A stretch of 64,000 nucleotides of DNA from the NCBI RefSeq assembly GCF_001270495.1, contig NZ_LGUR01000253.1, positions 1 through 64,000 of the forward strand. Direction: 5' to 3'. The notes under the pieces were generated by a model. The model ran no database searches and was not told the origin of the DNA. It was given only the letters and a program-made list of their open reading frames with translations. The translations under genes were made by a program, and so were the position numbers. How positions within the stretch are numbered: the stretch's first letter is position 1; every line of letters begins with the position of its first letter. The stretch is from Streptomyces viridochromogenes (GTDB lineage Bacteria > Actinomycetota > Actinomycetes > Streptomycetales > Streptomycetaceae). This document shows positions 15,488 through 24,696 of this stretch, one piece after another.

Positions 15488-17190
15488 GCCCCACCACCCT
15501 TCCCGCCGGCCTTGAACACGGGCACGTCACCTTCCTCGGTGCCGGACCCGGGGATCCGGGGCTGCTGACTCTGCGCGCCGTGGAGGCGCTGGCGAACGCG
15601 GACGTACTCGTCGCCGAGCACGAAGTGCTCGACGTCGTACGCCACCACGCCAGAGCCGGTGTCGCCGAGGTGCATACGGACACGGGTCCCGATTCGGACG
15701 CCGTTCCGGGCACAGGCACGCCCCAGCTAGCGGTTGTTGACGGCGCGTCAACGACCGCTGCGCTACCCGCGGTGCGGGATGCCGCACATCTTGTCATGGA
15801 GGCCGCGCGAGGCGGCAGGCGGGTCGTACGTGCGGTGTCCGGGGATCCCGGGCTCGACGCGTACGCCGCCGAGGAGATGCTGGCGTGCGCCGCCGCGGGT
15901 GTGCCGTTCGAGGTCGTGCCCGGTGTGGCCGCGGCCGTCGGCGTGCCGGCGTACGCCGGTGTGCCGTTGCGGGACGCGCAGGGCGCGGACGTGCGGTTCG
16001 TGGACGCGCGGACGGCTTCGGACCGGTGCTGGACCGAGGTCGGGGCGTCGGACGGGACGGTGGTCGTGTCGACGACGCTGGACTCCGTGGGCGCGGCCGC
16101 GGGCGAGCTGGTGTCGGCGGGGCGTAAGCCCGATACGCCGATGACGGTCACGGTCGCCGGTACGACGACGCGGCAGCGGACCTGGACCGCGACGCTCGGG
16201 ACCATCGCGCAGACGCTGAAGCAGGCCAAGGTGCTGCCCTCGCCCGAGGGCGGGCGGCCGGTGATAGCCGTGGTCGGTGAGCGTTCCGCCGCTGCTCAGC
16301 GTGATCAGTTGTCGTGGTTCGAGTCCAAGCCGCTCTTCGGGTGGCGGGTGCTCGTGCCGCGGACGAAGGAGCAGGCTGCTTCGCTCTCCGACCAACTGCG
16401 GTCGTACGGGGCCGTGCCGCACGAGGTGCCGACGATCGCCGTCGAGCCGCCGCGGACGCCTCAGCAGATGGAGCGGGCGGTCAAGGGGCTGGTGACCGGG
16501 CGGTACGAGTGGATCGCGTTTACGTCGGTCAACGCGGTCAAGGCCGTGCGGGAGAAGTTCGAGGAGTACGGGCTTGATGCCCGTGCCTTTGCCGGGATCA
16601 AGGTCGCCGCGGTGGGGGAGCAGACCGCGAAGGCGTTGATCGCCTTCGGTGTGAAGCCGGATCTGGTGCCCAGTGGGGAGCAGTCGGCTGCGGGGCTGCT
16701 CGAGGACTGGCCGCCGTACGACCCCGTTTTCGATCCGATCGACCGGGTGTTCCTGCCTCGGGCGGACATTGCCACCGAGACGCTTGTGGCCGGGCTCATC
16801 GAGCTGGGCTGGGAGGTCGACGACGTCACGGCCTATCGAACCGTGCGGGCTTCGCCGCCGCCGGCCGAGACTCGGGAGGCGATCAAGGGGGGTGGCTTCG
16901 ACGCCGTTCTCTTCACGTCGTCGTCCACTGTGCGGAATCTGGTGGGGATCGCCGGGAAGCCGCACAACGTGACGGTGATCGCCTGTATCGGGCCTGCTAC
17001 GGCCAAGACTGCTGAGGAGCATGGGCTTCGGGTGGATGTGATGGCTCCGGAGCCGTCTGTGCACAAGTTGGCTGAGGCGTTGGCTGAGTTCGGGATGCGG
17101 CGGCGGGCCGCTGCGGTGGAGGCCGGGGATCCGGTTACTCGGCCGAGTGAGCGGCGGCCGGGGGCTCGGCGGCGGCGGTCCACGACGTAG
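15484..17190 (+). CDS. hemD: Fused uroporphyrinogen-III C-methyltransferase / uroporphyrinogen-III synthase
   Basis: A 568-aa two-domain protein. Residues ~12-270 are a CobA/SUMT-type SAM methyltransferase (FLGAGPGDPGLLTLRAVEAL; SGDPGLDAYAAEEML; PGVAAAVGVPAYAG). Residues ~285-540 are HemD (GWRVLVPRTKEQA; IAFTSVNAVKAV; LPRADIATETL; AVLFTSSSTVRNL). The synthase half closes hydroxymethylbilane to uroporphyrinogen III; the methylase half can divert it to sirohaem and cobalamin. Both activities in one chain are common in actinobacteria. The start is GTG 15484, overlapping the hemC stop. A basic, Arg-rich tail ends the protein. Confidence 0.92.
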   Translation: MSPTTLPAGLEHGHVTFLGAGPGDPGLLTLRAVEALANADVLVAEHEVLDVVRHHARAGVAEVHTDTGPDSDAVPGTGTPQLAVVDGASTTAALPAVRDAAHLVMEAARGGRRVVRAVSGDPGLDAYAAEEMLACAAAGVPFEVVPGVAAAVGVPAYAGVPLRDAQGADVRFVDARTASDRCWTEVGASDGTVVVSTTLDSVGAAAGELVSAGRKPDTPMTVTVAGTTTRQRTWTATLGTIAQTLKQAKVLPSPEGGRPVIAVVGERSAAAQRDQLSWFESKPLFGWRVLVPRTKEQAASLSDQLRSYGAVPHEVPTIAVEPPRTPQQMERAVKGLVTGRYEWIAFTSVNAVKAVREKFEEYGLDARAFAGIKVAAVGEQTAKALIAFGVKPDLVPSGEQSAAGLLEDWPPYDPVFDPIDRVFLPRADIATETLVAGLIELGWEVDDVTAYRTVRASPPPAETREAIKGGGFDAVLFTSSSTVRNLVGIAGKPHNVTVIACIGPATAKTAEEHGLRVDVMAPEPSVHKLAEALAEFGMRRRAAAVEAGDPVTRPSERRPGARRRRSTT

Positions 17191-17206
17191 GTGGGGGCGG
17201 GGTGAG

Positions 17207-17337
17207 TTTTTCGCCCCCGCCGTCCCTACCCGTCCCATCCCTTGAAGGGGCGCTGCCCTTTCGACCCCGCCAGGGGGCTGCCGCCCTCTGGCCCCCCGCT
17301 TCGGCCTTCGGCCTCGTCCTCAAACGCCGGACGGGCT
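17207..17337. repeat. Dispersed intergenic hairpin repeat, copy C
   Basis: Third copy, between the convergent hemD and FAD-oxidase genes: TTTTCGCCCCCGCCG start, the GGGGCGCTGCCC hairpin (weakened compared with A and B), the CAGGGGGCTGCCGCCCTCTG hairpin, then CTCAAACGCCGGACGGGC. The last ~18 bases form the 3' end of the FAD-oxidase gene, including its stop codon. Confidence 0.85.
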
Positions 17338-18714
17338 GATGGTGTGGCCGAAGCGGAGTAGGTTTTGTGGGTCGTAGGTGGATTTGTCCTGGCGTAGGCG
17401 GGTGTAGACCTCTGGGGTCCAGGCTCGGGCTCGGTCGGATTCGTTGCCCGGGGTGCCGTGGATGTTGACCATGGTGTGGCCCGTGCCGTACGGGGACATC
17501 GCGGTGTGCAGGGCCCGGGTGGCCTGTTCTATGGCCTCGGCTGCGGGTGGGGCGGCCAGGACGCCCACCGTTTCCAGGAGGTAGTTCGCGTCCCGGGAGC
17601 AGATCGCGTCCTCGCGGCGGGCGGGGCGGGAGAGGGCGCCGCCCAGGTGGCGGAACTCCACCATGAGGAGGGGGCAGTCGGGGACCTCCGGGCCGACCTG
17701 GGACAGGAACGTGTCGATGGCCTCGGGGGTGAGGTCGCGCAGCAGGGCGCATGACTCGCGGGCGGGGAGCGGGTCCTGCGGCTCCATGTGGATGCGGTCC
17801 AGGGCCGCGTACGGCATCACCTCCACCGTGTCGACCGCCACCGGCGCCGCCGCGCGGATCGGGGCCAGCAGGCGTTCGCCCTCGGCCGGGTCTCCGGGCC
17901 AGGCGATCGCGACGCGGGCCCAGAAGCCGCCCCGCAGCGGTTCGGGGATCTCCGGGATCGGGGGCAGGCGCAGCAGGGTGAACGCGCTGCACATGTCGTC
18001 CGGGAGGGTGCCGGTCCAGTCGGCCCACGTGCGGAGCAGGGCCTCGGTGTGTTCGCCGGGGCAGTACACGCCGCCGCCGAGGACCGTGGGGAGGGGCAGC
18101 AGCTCGCAGACCATGGAGGTCACCACGCCCACGTTGCCCTTGCCGCCGCGCAGCGCCCAGAACAGCTCCGGTTCGTGGTCGGGGTCGCTCTCGTGGAGCG
18201 TGCCGTCGGGTGTGGCGACCTGGAAGGAGCGGACCAGGTCGGTCGCGTAGCCGTAGGCCCGGCCCATGACCGGGAGCCCGCCGCCGAGTGTGTAGCCGAC
18301 CGCGCCCGCGTCGGTGGAGGTGCCGCAGAGGGCGGCGAGGCCGTGCGGCGCGGTCGCCTCCAGGACGTGGCGCCACTTCGCGCCCGCCGCGACCGTTGCC
18401 AGGCGCCGGTCGGGGTCTACGCGTACGTCCGTCATGCGGGCCGTGCTGATCAGCAGGCCGTGGTCGATCGGGAAGTTCGCGCCGTGGCCCGTCGACTGGA
18501 CCGCGACCGGGGTGCCGGTCGCCGACGCCCAGCGCAGCGCCGTCACGACGTCGTCCGCGCCCGTCGCGCCCACGGCTACGTCGGGGGTGTGCAGCGCGGC
18601 CAGGTTGAAGCCGGTCACCTCGTCGGCGTAGCCGTCGTCGCCGGGGCGCAGGACCGGGCCGTGGATCTCGGAGAGGGCGAAGAGATCGGGGGTGTTGTGG
18701 TGGATGGCGGTCAT
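17320..18714 (-). CDS. FAD-binding oxidoreductase, berberine-bridge/BBE type
   Basis: 464 aa. PCMH-type FAD domain: [21 protein letters not shown] carries the His normally linked to FAD, and [26 protein letters not shown] is the flavin-binding loop; [18 protein letters not shown] follows. The C-terminus has the BBE motif [13 protein letters not shown]. Such enzymes oxidise sugars or secondary metabolites with O2; the substrate is unknown. The start ATG 18714 follows GGAGGACGCG; the longer upstream reading is Pro/Arg-rich and unlikely. The final residues SPSGV and the stop come from repeat copy C. Divergent from hemB. Confidence 0.87.
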   Translation of the reverse strand: MTAIHHNTPDLFALSEIHGPVLRPGDDGYADEVTGFNLAALHTPDVAVGATGADDVVTALRWASATGTPVAVQSTGHGANFPIDHGLLISTARMTDVRVDPDRRLATVAAGAKWRHVLEATAPHGLAALCGTSTDAGAVGYTLGGGLPVMGRAYGYATDLVRSFQVATPDGTLHESDPDHEPELFWALRGGKGNVGVVTSMVCELLPLPTVLGGGVYCPGEHTEALLRTWADWTGTLPDDMCSAFTLLRLPPIPEIPEPLRGGFWARVAIAWPGDPAEGERLLAPIRAAAPVAVDTVEVMPYAALDRIHMEPQDPLPARESCALLRDLTPEAIDTFLSQVGPEVPDCPLLMVEFRHLGGALSRPARREDAICSRDANYLLETVGVLAAPPAAEAIEQATRALHTAMSPYGTGHTMVNIHGTPGNESDRARAWTPEVYTRLRQDKSTYDPQNLLRFGHTISPSGV

Positions 18715-18932
18715 CGCGTCCTCCGTGGTGCGCGCGTACGTACGGAGGGACGGCGGCGGCGAGGCGGTGGGGATGGGGCTGGGGCGGGGCCGTCGGGGTC
18801 CTTCGCTTTTGGGTCCCTTTTCAGGATGGACCCGTGGGGGTCGGGGCCGCATGCCGGGCCTCGTTCGGCTCCCCGGCCGTCCCGACGGCACGTCGGCAAA
18901 GGCGCTGCCGGGGCGGGCGTAGCGTAGGTGGC

Positions 18933-19931
18933 ATGACGACGTACGGATCCTTCCCCGGTACGCGGCCGCGGCGTCTGCGGACCAGCCCCACCATGCGGCG
19001 CATGGTCGCCGAGACCCGGCTGCACCCCGCCGACTTCATCCTCCCGGCCTTCGTGCGCGAGGGCGTCAGCGAGCCGGTGCCGATCGCCGCCATGCCGGGG
19101 GTCGTCCAGCACACCCGGGACAGTCTGAAGAAGGCCGCGCTGGAAGCGGTCCAGGCCGGTGTCTCCGGGATCATGCTGTTCGGGGTGCCCGAGGAGGAGA
19201 AGAAGGACGCCCTCGGGACGCCCGGTACCGATCCCGACGGGATTCTTCAGGTCGCCATCCGGGACGTGCGGGCCGAGGTGGGGGACGACCTGCTCGTCAT
19301 GTCCGACCTGTGCCTCGACGAGACCATCGATCACGGGCACTGCGGGGTGCTGGACTCGGAAGGGCGCGTCGACAACGACGCGACCCTTGAGCGGTACGCC
19401 GAGATGGCGCAGGTGCAGGCCGACGCGGGCGCGCATGTCGTCGGGCCCAGCGGGATGATGGACGGGCAGATCGGGGTCGTTCGGGACGCCCTTGATCAGA
19501 TCGGTCGGGAGGATGTCGCGATCCTCGCCTACACCGCCAAGTACGCCTCCGCCTTCTACGGGCCCTTCCGCGAGGCCGTCGCCTCGTCGTTGCAGGGGGA
19601 CCGGAAGACGTATCAGCAGGATCCGGCGAACGCGCGGGAGTCCCTGCGCGAGCTGGCCCTCGACCTGGAGGAAGGGGCCGACATGGTGATGGTCAAGCCG
19701 GCCGGGCCCTACCTCGACATCCTGGCGCGGGTCGCTGACGCGGTGGACGTGCCGGTCGCCGCCTACCAGATCTCCGGCGAGTACTCGATGGTCGAGGCCG
19801 CCGCCGAGAAGGGCTGGATCGACCGGGACCGGGCGATCTTCGAGACGCTGACCGGCATCAAGCGGGCGGGTGCGCGCAACATCCTCACCTACTGGGCCAC
19901 GGAGGCCGCGCAGAAGCTGGGGCGCGGCTGA
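18933..19931 (+). CDS. hemB: Delta-aminolevulinic acid dehydratase (porphobilinogen synthase)
   Basis: 332 aa, normal length. It condenses two 5-aminolevulinates to porphobilinogen, feeding hemC. The two active-site lysines are in [15 protein letters not shown] and [13 protein letters not shown]. The metal-binding loop reads [15 protein letters not shown]: two of the three zinc cysteines of the classic CxC...C site are kept and one is Asp. Start is ATG 18933 with AGGTGGC upstream. It is separated from the hemACD operon by the oxidase gene and has its own promoter region. Confidence 0.95.
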   Translation: MTTYGSFPGTRPRRLRTSPTMRRMVAETRLHPADFILPAFVREGVSEPVPIAAMPGVVQHTRDSLKKAALEAVQAGVSGIMLFGVPEEEKKDALGTPGTDPDGILQVAIRDVRAEVGDDLLVMSDLCLDETIDHGHCGVLDSEGRVDNDATLERYAEMAQVQADAGAHVVGPSGMMDGQIGVVRDALDQIGREDVAILAYTAKYASAFYGPFREAVASSLQGDRKTYQQDPANARESLRELALDLEEGADMVMVKPAGPYLDILARVADAVDVPVAAYQISGEYSMVEAAAEKGWIDRDRAIFETLTGIKRAGARNILTYWATEAAQKLGRG

Positions 19932-19971
19932 CGCAGGCCGCTGACGCGGTGTCGGGCGTACGGCGTCCTGG

Positions 19972-20166
19972 TCAGGGGCGGTCGGACGCCGGGGGCGACG
20001 TGGGTGCCGCGGGTGCCGTGGCGGTCGGGCTGGTCGGGGTCGACGGGCCCTCGTCGCGCAGGCCCTCGCCGTCCTCGCACGCGGTGAGCGTGAGCGCGAC
20101 GATCGTCACCAGTGTGGCGGCTAGCAGCCCGGCGCGGGTGCGAGTGGGGTGTGCGGACGCGGACAT
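19972..20166 (-). CDS. Small lipoprotein
   Basis: A 64-aa protein with a signal peptide: basic MSASAHPTRTR, hydrophobic AGLLAATLVTIVAL, and a lipobox LTAC with Cys at residue 30. The rest is a Thr/Pro/Ala-rich, likely disordered, extracellular tail. GAGAGGG lies about 8 nt before the ATG. Convergent with hemB. The function is unknown; the signal peptide and ribosome site are the evidence that it is real. Confidence 0.72.
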   Translation of the reverse strand: MSASAHPTRTRAGLLAATLVTIVALTLTACEDGEGLRDEGPSTPTSPTATAPAAPTSPPASDRP

Positions 20167-20545
20167 GGTGCGGCCCTCTCGATCCGTGGGGGTTGGGGTC
20201 GGTCCTCAGCCTGCGTGATCATCCGTCCCGGCCGCCACCGTCGGGGCGGAATTCGGGACGCCCGCACGACACGATCGCCTCTGACCTGCGGGGATGTCAT
20301 GTCCCGACGGCTCGGCACGGGACGCGGGGGGTCGGTCAAGTGCGGCGGCGGCAAGTGTTCGTGAGCGTGCGAGTCATCAAGTCCCGCCCTTGGTCGGCCT
20401 GTCGACCTCGGTGTCGCCGTGTGCCCAGGCATCGGCCGGAGGGGCCGCGTCCGTATGCCGAAAAGCTGCATGTAGGCGGCACGTAGTTCTCTAGGCTGCC
20501 CGGCACGAGCCGTCACCCTCGCCGCCCAGCCGAAGGAGCCGTGTC
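20167..20545. other. Intergenic region before aminotransferase
   Basis: About 380 nt between the divergent lipoprotein and aminotransferase genes. It should contain both promoters. I see no strong hairpin, repeat or extra gene. Confidence 0.55.
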
Positions 20546-21754
20546 ATGACCGTCATAGAGCCCGCGCCCCGTCCCGCCCCAGCCGCCGTGCCGCCGCTCG
20601 CGGCGCGGACCACGTCGGTCGGCGGCTCGCCCGTGCGGGACATACTCGCCGTCACCGCGCGCCCCGAGGTCATCAACTTCGCGGGCGGACTGCCGGCGCC
20701 GGAGCTGTTCGACCGGGACGGCATCGCGGCCGCCTTCCGGGACGTGCTCGCCGAGACGCCGGCGCAGGCCCTCCAGTACTCCACGACCGAGGGCGAGCCG
20801 AGCCTGCGTACCGGGCTCGCCGCGCGCTTGTCGGCGCGCGGGCTCCCGACCGGCGCCGACGACCTGCTCATCAGCACCGGCTCCCAGCAGGGCCTGTCGC
20901 TGCTGGCCACCGCGCTGCTGGAGCCCGGTGACACGGTCCTCGTCGAAGATCCCTGTTACCTGGCGGCACTTCAGGCGTTCGGGCTCGCCGGAGCGCGGGT
21001 CGTCGCGGTGCCGGGCGACGCGGACGGGGTGGATCCGCGGGCCCTGGAGGAACTGGTGGCGCGCGAGCGGCCGAAGCTCTTCTACACGGTCCCCACCTTC
21101 CAGAACCCGACCGGCAGAACCCTGCCCGCCGAGCGCAGGGCGGCCGTCGCCGAGGTCGCCGCCCGGAGCGGGGTGTGGATCGTCGAGGACGACCCGTACG
21201 GCGAACTCCGGTACGAGGGCGAGCGCGTGCCGTGGATCGCGAGATACCCGGGAGCGGAGGACCGTACGGTGCTGCTCGGCTCCTTCTCCAAGGTGATGGC
21301 ACCGGGGCTGCGGCTGGGCTGGCTACGCGCACCCGCTGCTCTGCGGCGGGCCTGCGCGGTCGCCAAGCAGGCCGCCGACCTGCACACCCCGACCGTGAAC
21401 CAGCTCGCCGCCGCCCGCTACCTGACCGGCCTCGACACCCATGTCGCCCGTGTCAGGGACGTCTACCGCGAGCGCCGCGACGCCATGCTGGCGGGGCTGG
21501 CCGAGGCGCTGCCGGAGGGCTCGACGTGGAACCGCCCCGAGGGCGGCATGTTCCTCTGGGCCCGCCTGCCGGAGTCGTACGACACGACCGCCCTGCTGCC
21601 CGAGGTGGTGCGGCACGACGTCGCCTACGTGCCCGGCGCACCCTTCTACGCCGGTGTGCCCGACCGGTCGACGCTGCGGCTGTGCTTCGTGACGCAGACG
21701 CCGGAGGAGATCGGGGAGGGGCTGAGGCGGCTGGGCAAGGGGCTGCGGTCCTAG
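20546..21754 (+). CDS. PLP-dependent aminotransferase (class I/II, LysN/MocR-catalytic type)
   Basis: 402 aa, fold type I aminotransferase. Visible: INFAGGLPAPELF, LQYSTTEGEPSLRTGLAARL, STGSQQGLSLLATALLEPGD, TVPTFQNPTGRT, DDPYGELRYEG and GSFSKVMAPGLRLGW, whose Lys is the PLP Schiff base. This set is typical of 2-aminoadipate/aromatic aminotransferases with broad specificity. There is no N-terminal GntR domain, so it is an enzyme and not a MocR regulator. Start ATG 20546 with GAAGGAG upstream. Confidence 0.9.
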   Translation: MTVIEPAPRPAPAAVPPLAARTTSVGGSPVRDILAVTARPEVINFAGGLPAPELFDRDGIAAAFRDVLAETPAQALQYSTTEGEPSLRTGLAARLSARGLPTGADDLLISTGSQQGLSLLATALLEPGDTVLVEDPCYLAALQAFGLAGARVVAVPGDADGVDPRALEELVARERPKLFYTVPTFQNPTGRTLPAERRAAVAEVAARSGVWIVEDDPYGELRYEGERVPWIARYPGAEDRTVLLGSFSKVMAPGLRLGWLRAPAALRRACAVAKQAADLHTPTVNQLAAARYLTGLDTHVARVRDVYRERRDAMLAGLAEALPEGSTWNRPEGGMFLWARLPESYDTTALLPEVVRHDVAYVPGAPFYAGVPDRSTLRLCFVTQTPEEIGEGLRRLGKGLRS

Positions 21755-21803
21755 GGTGACGTCATGTCCGGCACCTTGCGGGTGACCGGGGCCCGACAGC
21801 CGG

Positions 21804-22583
21804 TCAGTCCCACCAGAAGTGCCACGCCGGCTGGTTGAGGAGCTGGTGTTCGGCGTAGGCGCGGAGAGTGCTGTCGCTGCCCTGCCAGATGTTGTCCGGG
21901 CAGAACGCGAAGTGCTCGGCGGCCAGTTCCTCCGCCTCCGCGAGGGTGGTGGGCGGGGCGGCCACGGACACCAGCAGGGTGTCGAAGCCGAGGGCGACGG
22001 TCCGTATGCCGAACCGGTCCTCCCAGGAGCGGAGCACTGCGGACAGACGGCCGGTGTCGCTCTCGTGGTTCGCCGGACCCATCCAGCCGATCGCCGTGGG
22101 GATGTCGGCGCTGCGGCGGGCCGGGACGAGGGCGAGGCGGGGGTCCTTGAGGGGGCCGCCGCGGCCGTCGAGGAGTGAGTCCACGATGTCGGAGGCCACG
22201 GATTCGGGGTCCGGGGCGGCGTCGGCGACCTCGGTGACGGCCAGGCCGGGCCAGTCCGCGTCCTCCTCCGCGCACTCGTCCCAGAACTCCTCAAGCACCT
22301 CCTCGGCGTCGTGATCCCCGGGGTACGACATCTCGCCGGGCAGCAACTCCCACAGCTCCGGCCCGCCATGACCGGCGCCGACATCGAGGACGACCGGGAG
22401 CAGGCCGACGGCCGGTGCCGTCCGCCGGAGCGCGGCCCAGTCGCCGGGAGCCGCCGGGCCGTCCGCCAGCCACAGCAGCGGCTCCTGCCAGTGCCCGTCG
22501 TCGGTCGCGTCGACCAGGCCACCGGGCGGAAGGTGCAGGCCGAGGGAAGCGAGCCTCGGCAGAGGGTTCGGAAGAGTCGCCAT
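21804..22583 (-). CDS. DUF4253 domain-containing protein
   Basis: 259 aa, acidic, soluble. The C-terminal ~120 residues, from TAIGWMGPANHESDTGRLSAVLRSWEDRFGIRTVALGFDTL to HFAFCPDNIWQGS and LLNQPAWHFWWD, are the DUF4253 signature. Its function is unknown; members often occur among toxin-immunity-like proteins. The ATG 22583 has no clear ribosome site; a TTG at 22613 would add 10 residues. Confidence 0.82.
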   Translation of the reverse strand: MATLPNPLPRLASLGLHLPPGGLVDATDDGHWQEPLLWLADGPAAPGDWAALRRTAPAVGLLPVVLDVGAGHGGPELWELLPGEMSYPGDHDAEEVLEEFWDECAEEDADWPGLAVTEVADAAPDPESVASDIVDSLLDGRGGPLKDPRLALVPARRSADIPTAIGWMGPANHESDTGRLSAVLRSWEDRFGIRTVALGFDTLLVSVAAPPTTLAEAEELAAEHFAFCPDNIWQGSDSTLRAYAEHQLLNQPAWHFWWD

Positions 22584-22628
22584 GTCAGTGACTGTAGAGG
22601 CCGGCACTGACAACGCGACTTCGCCGAC

Positions 22629-23549
22629 TCATCTGCCCACGCGGCTGTTGAAGCACTCCCCCTCGCCCCCTGTCGCGGGCCGGAAGCAGGCCCGGACGAC
22701 GGCCCCTGGACGAGCCGCCGTCATGGGTGTGTAGACGTAGGCGTCCGCGTCGATGTCGTCCTGGACCTCGGCGCTCCGGATGCGGCCCCCACGGTCCTTG
22801 CGGCTTTCGGGAGCGTCACGACGGTCCCGGCTGCCCGCCGTCATCTCGATCCGGTCACCGATGTGCGTCGCCCACATCCGCGCCCAACTCGTCCCGCACT
22901 CCACGCTGTAGCGCAGTTCCACCCAGGCACCGGTGGCGGTGCGGTACGCGGCGAGGGTCGCGGGCGCGGCGGCGCAGTTCATGTGCATCGGGCTCTGGCC
23001 CTCGCAGACCGTTCCCCGGCAGCGCGGCGCTGCCGCGGACGAGGGCGGAGGCAGGGACGCCCGGCGTTCGTCGTCCCGGTGCGGCAGCAGCAGGGCCACC
23101 GCCGCGACGCCCCCGGCTACCAGGGCACCCACCGACGCGAGCACCGCCACGGTCGCCGCACCGCGACGGACGGAGCCGGCGTCGGCGGTGTCGCCGGCGG
23201 GCACGGCCTCTTCCGGTGGCGGAGGAGGAGACGGCGGAAGGGGCGGCGGGGGCGGCGGAGACGAGGCCGGAGAAGGGGAGCGTGGGGCTGCCGTCGCCGC
23301 CCGTCCGCTCCCCTCCGACTCGGCGATCTCCCACAGGGCCAGACAGCGTCCCTCCGGCTCACCGGCGAGGCGGCACAGCTCCTGCACCGCGTCGCGCGGC
23401 GGGAGCGTCCCGGCGTTGAGGTAGCGGTCCCACGACGACTTGCTGAACGCGGTCTTCGCCGCGAGGGCGGCCAGGCTCAGGCCGGTCCGCGCCTTCAACC
23501 CCCGCAGGGAGGCGGCCAGTCGGGCCCGCTCGGGCGGCGGTGTCGTCAT
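22629..23549 (-). CDS. XRE-family HTH protein with membrane anchor and DUF2690 domain
   Basis: 306 aa. Residues ~8-70 are a cytoplasmic HTH (LKARTGLSLAALAAKTAFSKSSWDRYLNAGTLPP). A Pro-rich linker follows at 97-113, then one membrane helix at about 131-156. The extracellular part contains the DUF2690 pattern CRGTVCEGQSP with paired cysteines. This topology links DNA binding inside to an extracellular sensor. It overlaps the upstream gene by ATGA (23546-23549), so both are made together. Confidence 0.85.
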   Translation of the reverse strand: MTTPPPERARLAASLRGLKARTGLSLAALAAKTAFSKSSWDRYLNAGTLPPRDAVQELCRLAGEPEGRCLALWEIAESEGSGRAATAAPRSPSPASSPPPPPPLPPSPPPPPEEAVPAGDTADAGSVRRGAATVAVLASVGALVAGGVAAVALLLPHRDDERRASLPPPSSAAAPRCRGTVCEGQSPMHMNCAAAPATLAAYRTATGAWVELRYSVECGTSWARMWATHIGDRIEMTAGSRDRRDAPESRKDRGGRIRSAEVQDDIDADAYVYTPMTAARPGAVVRACFRPATGGEGECFNSRVGR

Positions 23550-24364
23550 CGCCGTAGGGCCTTCCAGGTGTGTGGGCCGATGATGCCGTCCACGACCAGC
23601 CCGGCCCGCTTCTGCGCCAGCTTGACCGCGTGTTCCGTCACCGGTCCGAAGATCCCGTCGATGCCGCCCGGCGAGAGGCCCGCCCGGCGCAGCAGACACT
23701 GCGCCTCGGCCACCTCCGGCCCCGCGTGGCCGGTCGCCAGGATGGCGCCCCGGGTGCGGCTGATGCCCGCGTACCAGCGGCCGTCGGTCCGCTCGATGCG
23801 GCACGTGTACATGGGTGTCGACTGCGGGGCCGGCGCGGAGGCCGATGTGGCGGTCGCGGCGAGCGGGGCCGTGGGCCGCTCCTCCTCGCCGCCTCCCAGT
23901 CGTACGACGAGCAGGACGGCCGTGGCGACCGCCAGCACCAGGGCCAGGGTCCCTGCCATGAGCGTGACACGGAGCGAACGGCCCGGTGGGCGCGCCCCGG
24001 TGACGGCGGTGGCGTCGGTGACCTCGGTGGCTTCCGTGCCTTCGACGGCCTCGGAGGAGAGGCTCTCCGGCCCCGTTGCCGCCGCCTCGGCGCGCCTGTT
24101 CCCCCATGCCTCCGCGGCGACCTCATGGCAGGCCAGGAGGCGCGTCGGATCCTCGCCCACCGCCCGGGCCAGCGCCTCGACGGCCTCCGCGGGCGGTAGC
24201 GACCTGCCGCCCAGATACCGTTCCCACGACTTCGGGCTGTACCCCGTCCTCGCCGCCAGCTGCCGCAGGCTCAGCCCGCTGTGATCCTTCAGCCGGCGTA
24301 ATCGCACCACCAACTGCCGCACGCGCGGATCCAGTTCCGCGGGCAGCACTGCCCAACGCGACAT
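23546..24364 (-). CDS. XRE-family HTH protein with membrane anchor and peptidoglycan-binding domain
   Basis: 272 aa. HTH at ~18-65 (LKDHSGLSLRQLAARTGYSPKSWERYLGGRSLPP), membrane helix at ~131-155 and, outside, a PG_binding_1 domain at ~215-270 (AQCLLRRAGLSPGGIDGIFGPVTEHAV and VDGIIGPHTWKALRR). It is similar in its HTH to the next gene, so the pair arose by duplication with different sensor domains. Start ATG 24364 follows GGGGGGAAC. Divergent from a secreted peptidoglycan-binding protein. Confidence 0.87.
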   Translation of the reverse strand: MSRWAVLPAELDPRVRQLVVRLRRLKDHSGLSLRQLAARTGYSPKSWERYLGGRSLPPAEAVEALARAVGEDPTRLLACHEVAAEAWGNRRAEAAATGPESLSSEAVEGTEATEVTDATAVTGARPPGRSLRVTLMAGTLALVLAVATAVLLVVRLGGGEEERPTAPLAATATSASAPAPQSTPMYTCRIERTDGRWYAGISRTRGAILATGHAGPEVAEAQCLLRRAGLSPGGIDGIFGPVTEHAVKLAQKRAGLVVDGIIGPHTWKALRR

Positions 24365-24696
24365 GTTCCCCCCACTCGCGTTCACGGTCCGGGCGCGTGG
24401 TCCGTCGGTCAGCGGCCCCCGCCCCCGCGCATTCTGCATCAGCATCCACGGCCCGCAGCGGAAGCGGGTTCCCGCACCGGTACGGAATCGGCCACCGCCC
24501 CGCCACGGATGTCCCGCCGAAGATGTCCCGCGGCGGCGTCCCGGCGGTCGGCGTCCACGCAGGTCAGAGGGTGGGACGTCCCGCCATGACGTCAGTTGCG
24601 CGGCGACTGTGGCAGCCCTCGTCACCGGCCCCGCACTCTCGTATCGCAAGCCAGGCGGCACGGACCGCCACCCGACCCAGATCGAGAGGGAAACGC
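24365..24696. other. Divergent promoter region, XRE pair / PG-binding protein
   Basis: 332 nt between divergent starts. It must contain both promoters and is the obvious place for the membrane-bound HTH pair to bind. I found no clear palindrome by eye. Confidence 0.5.
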
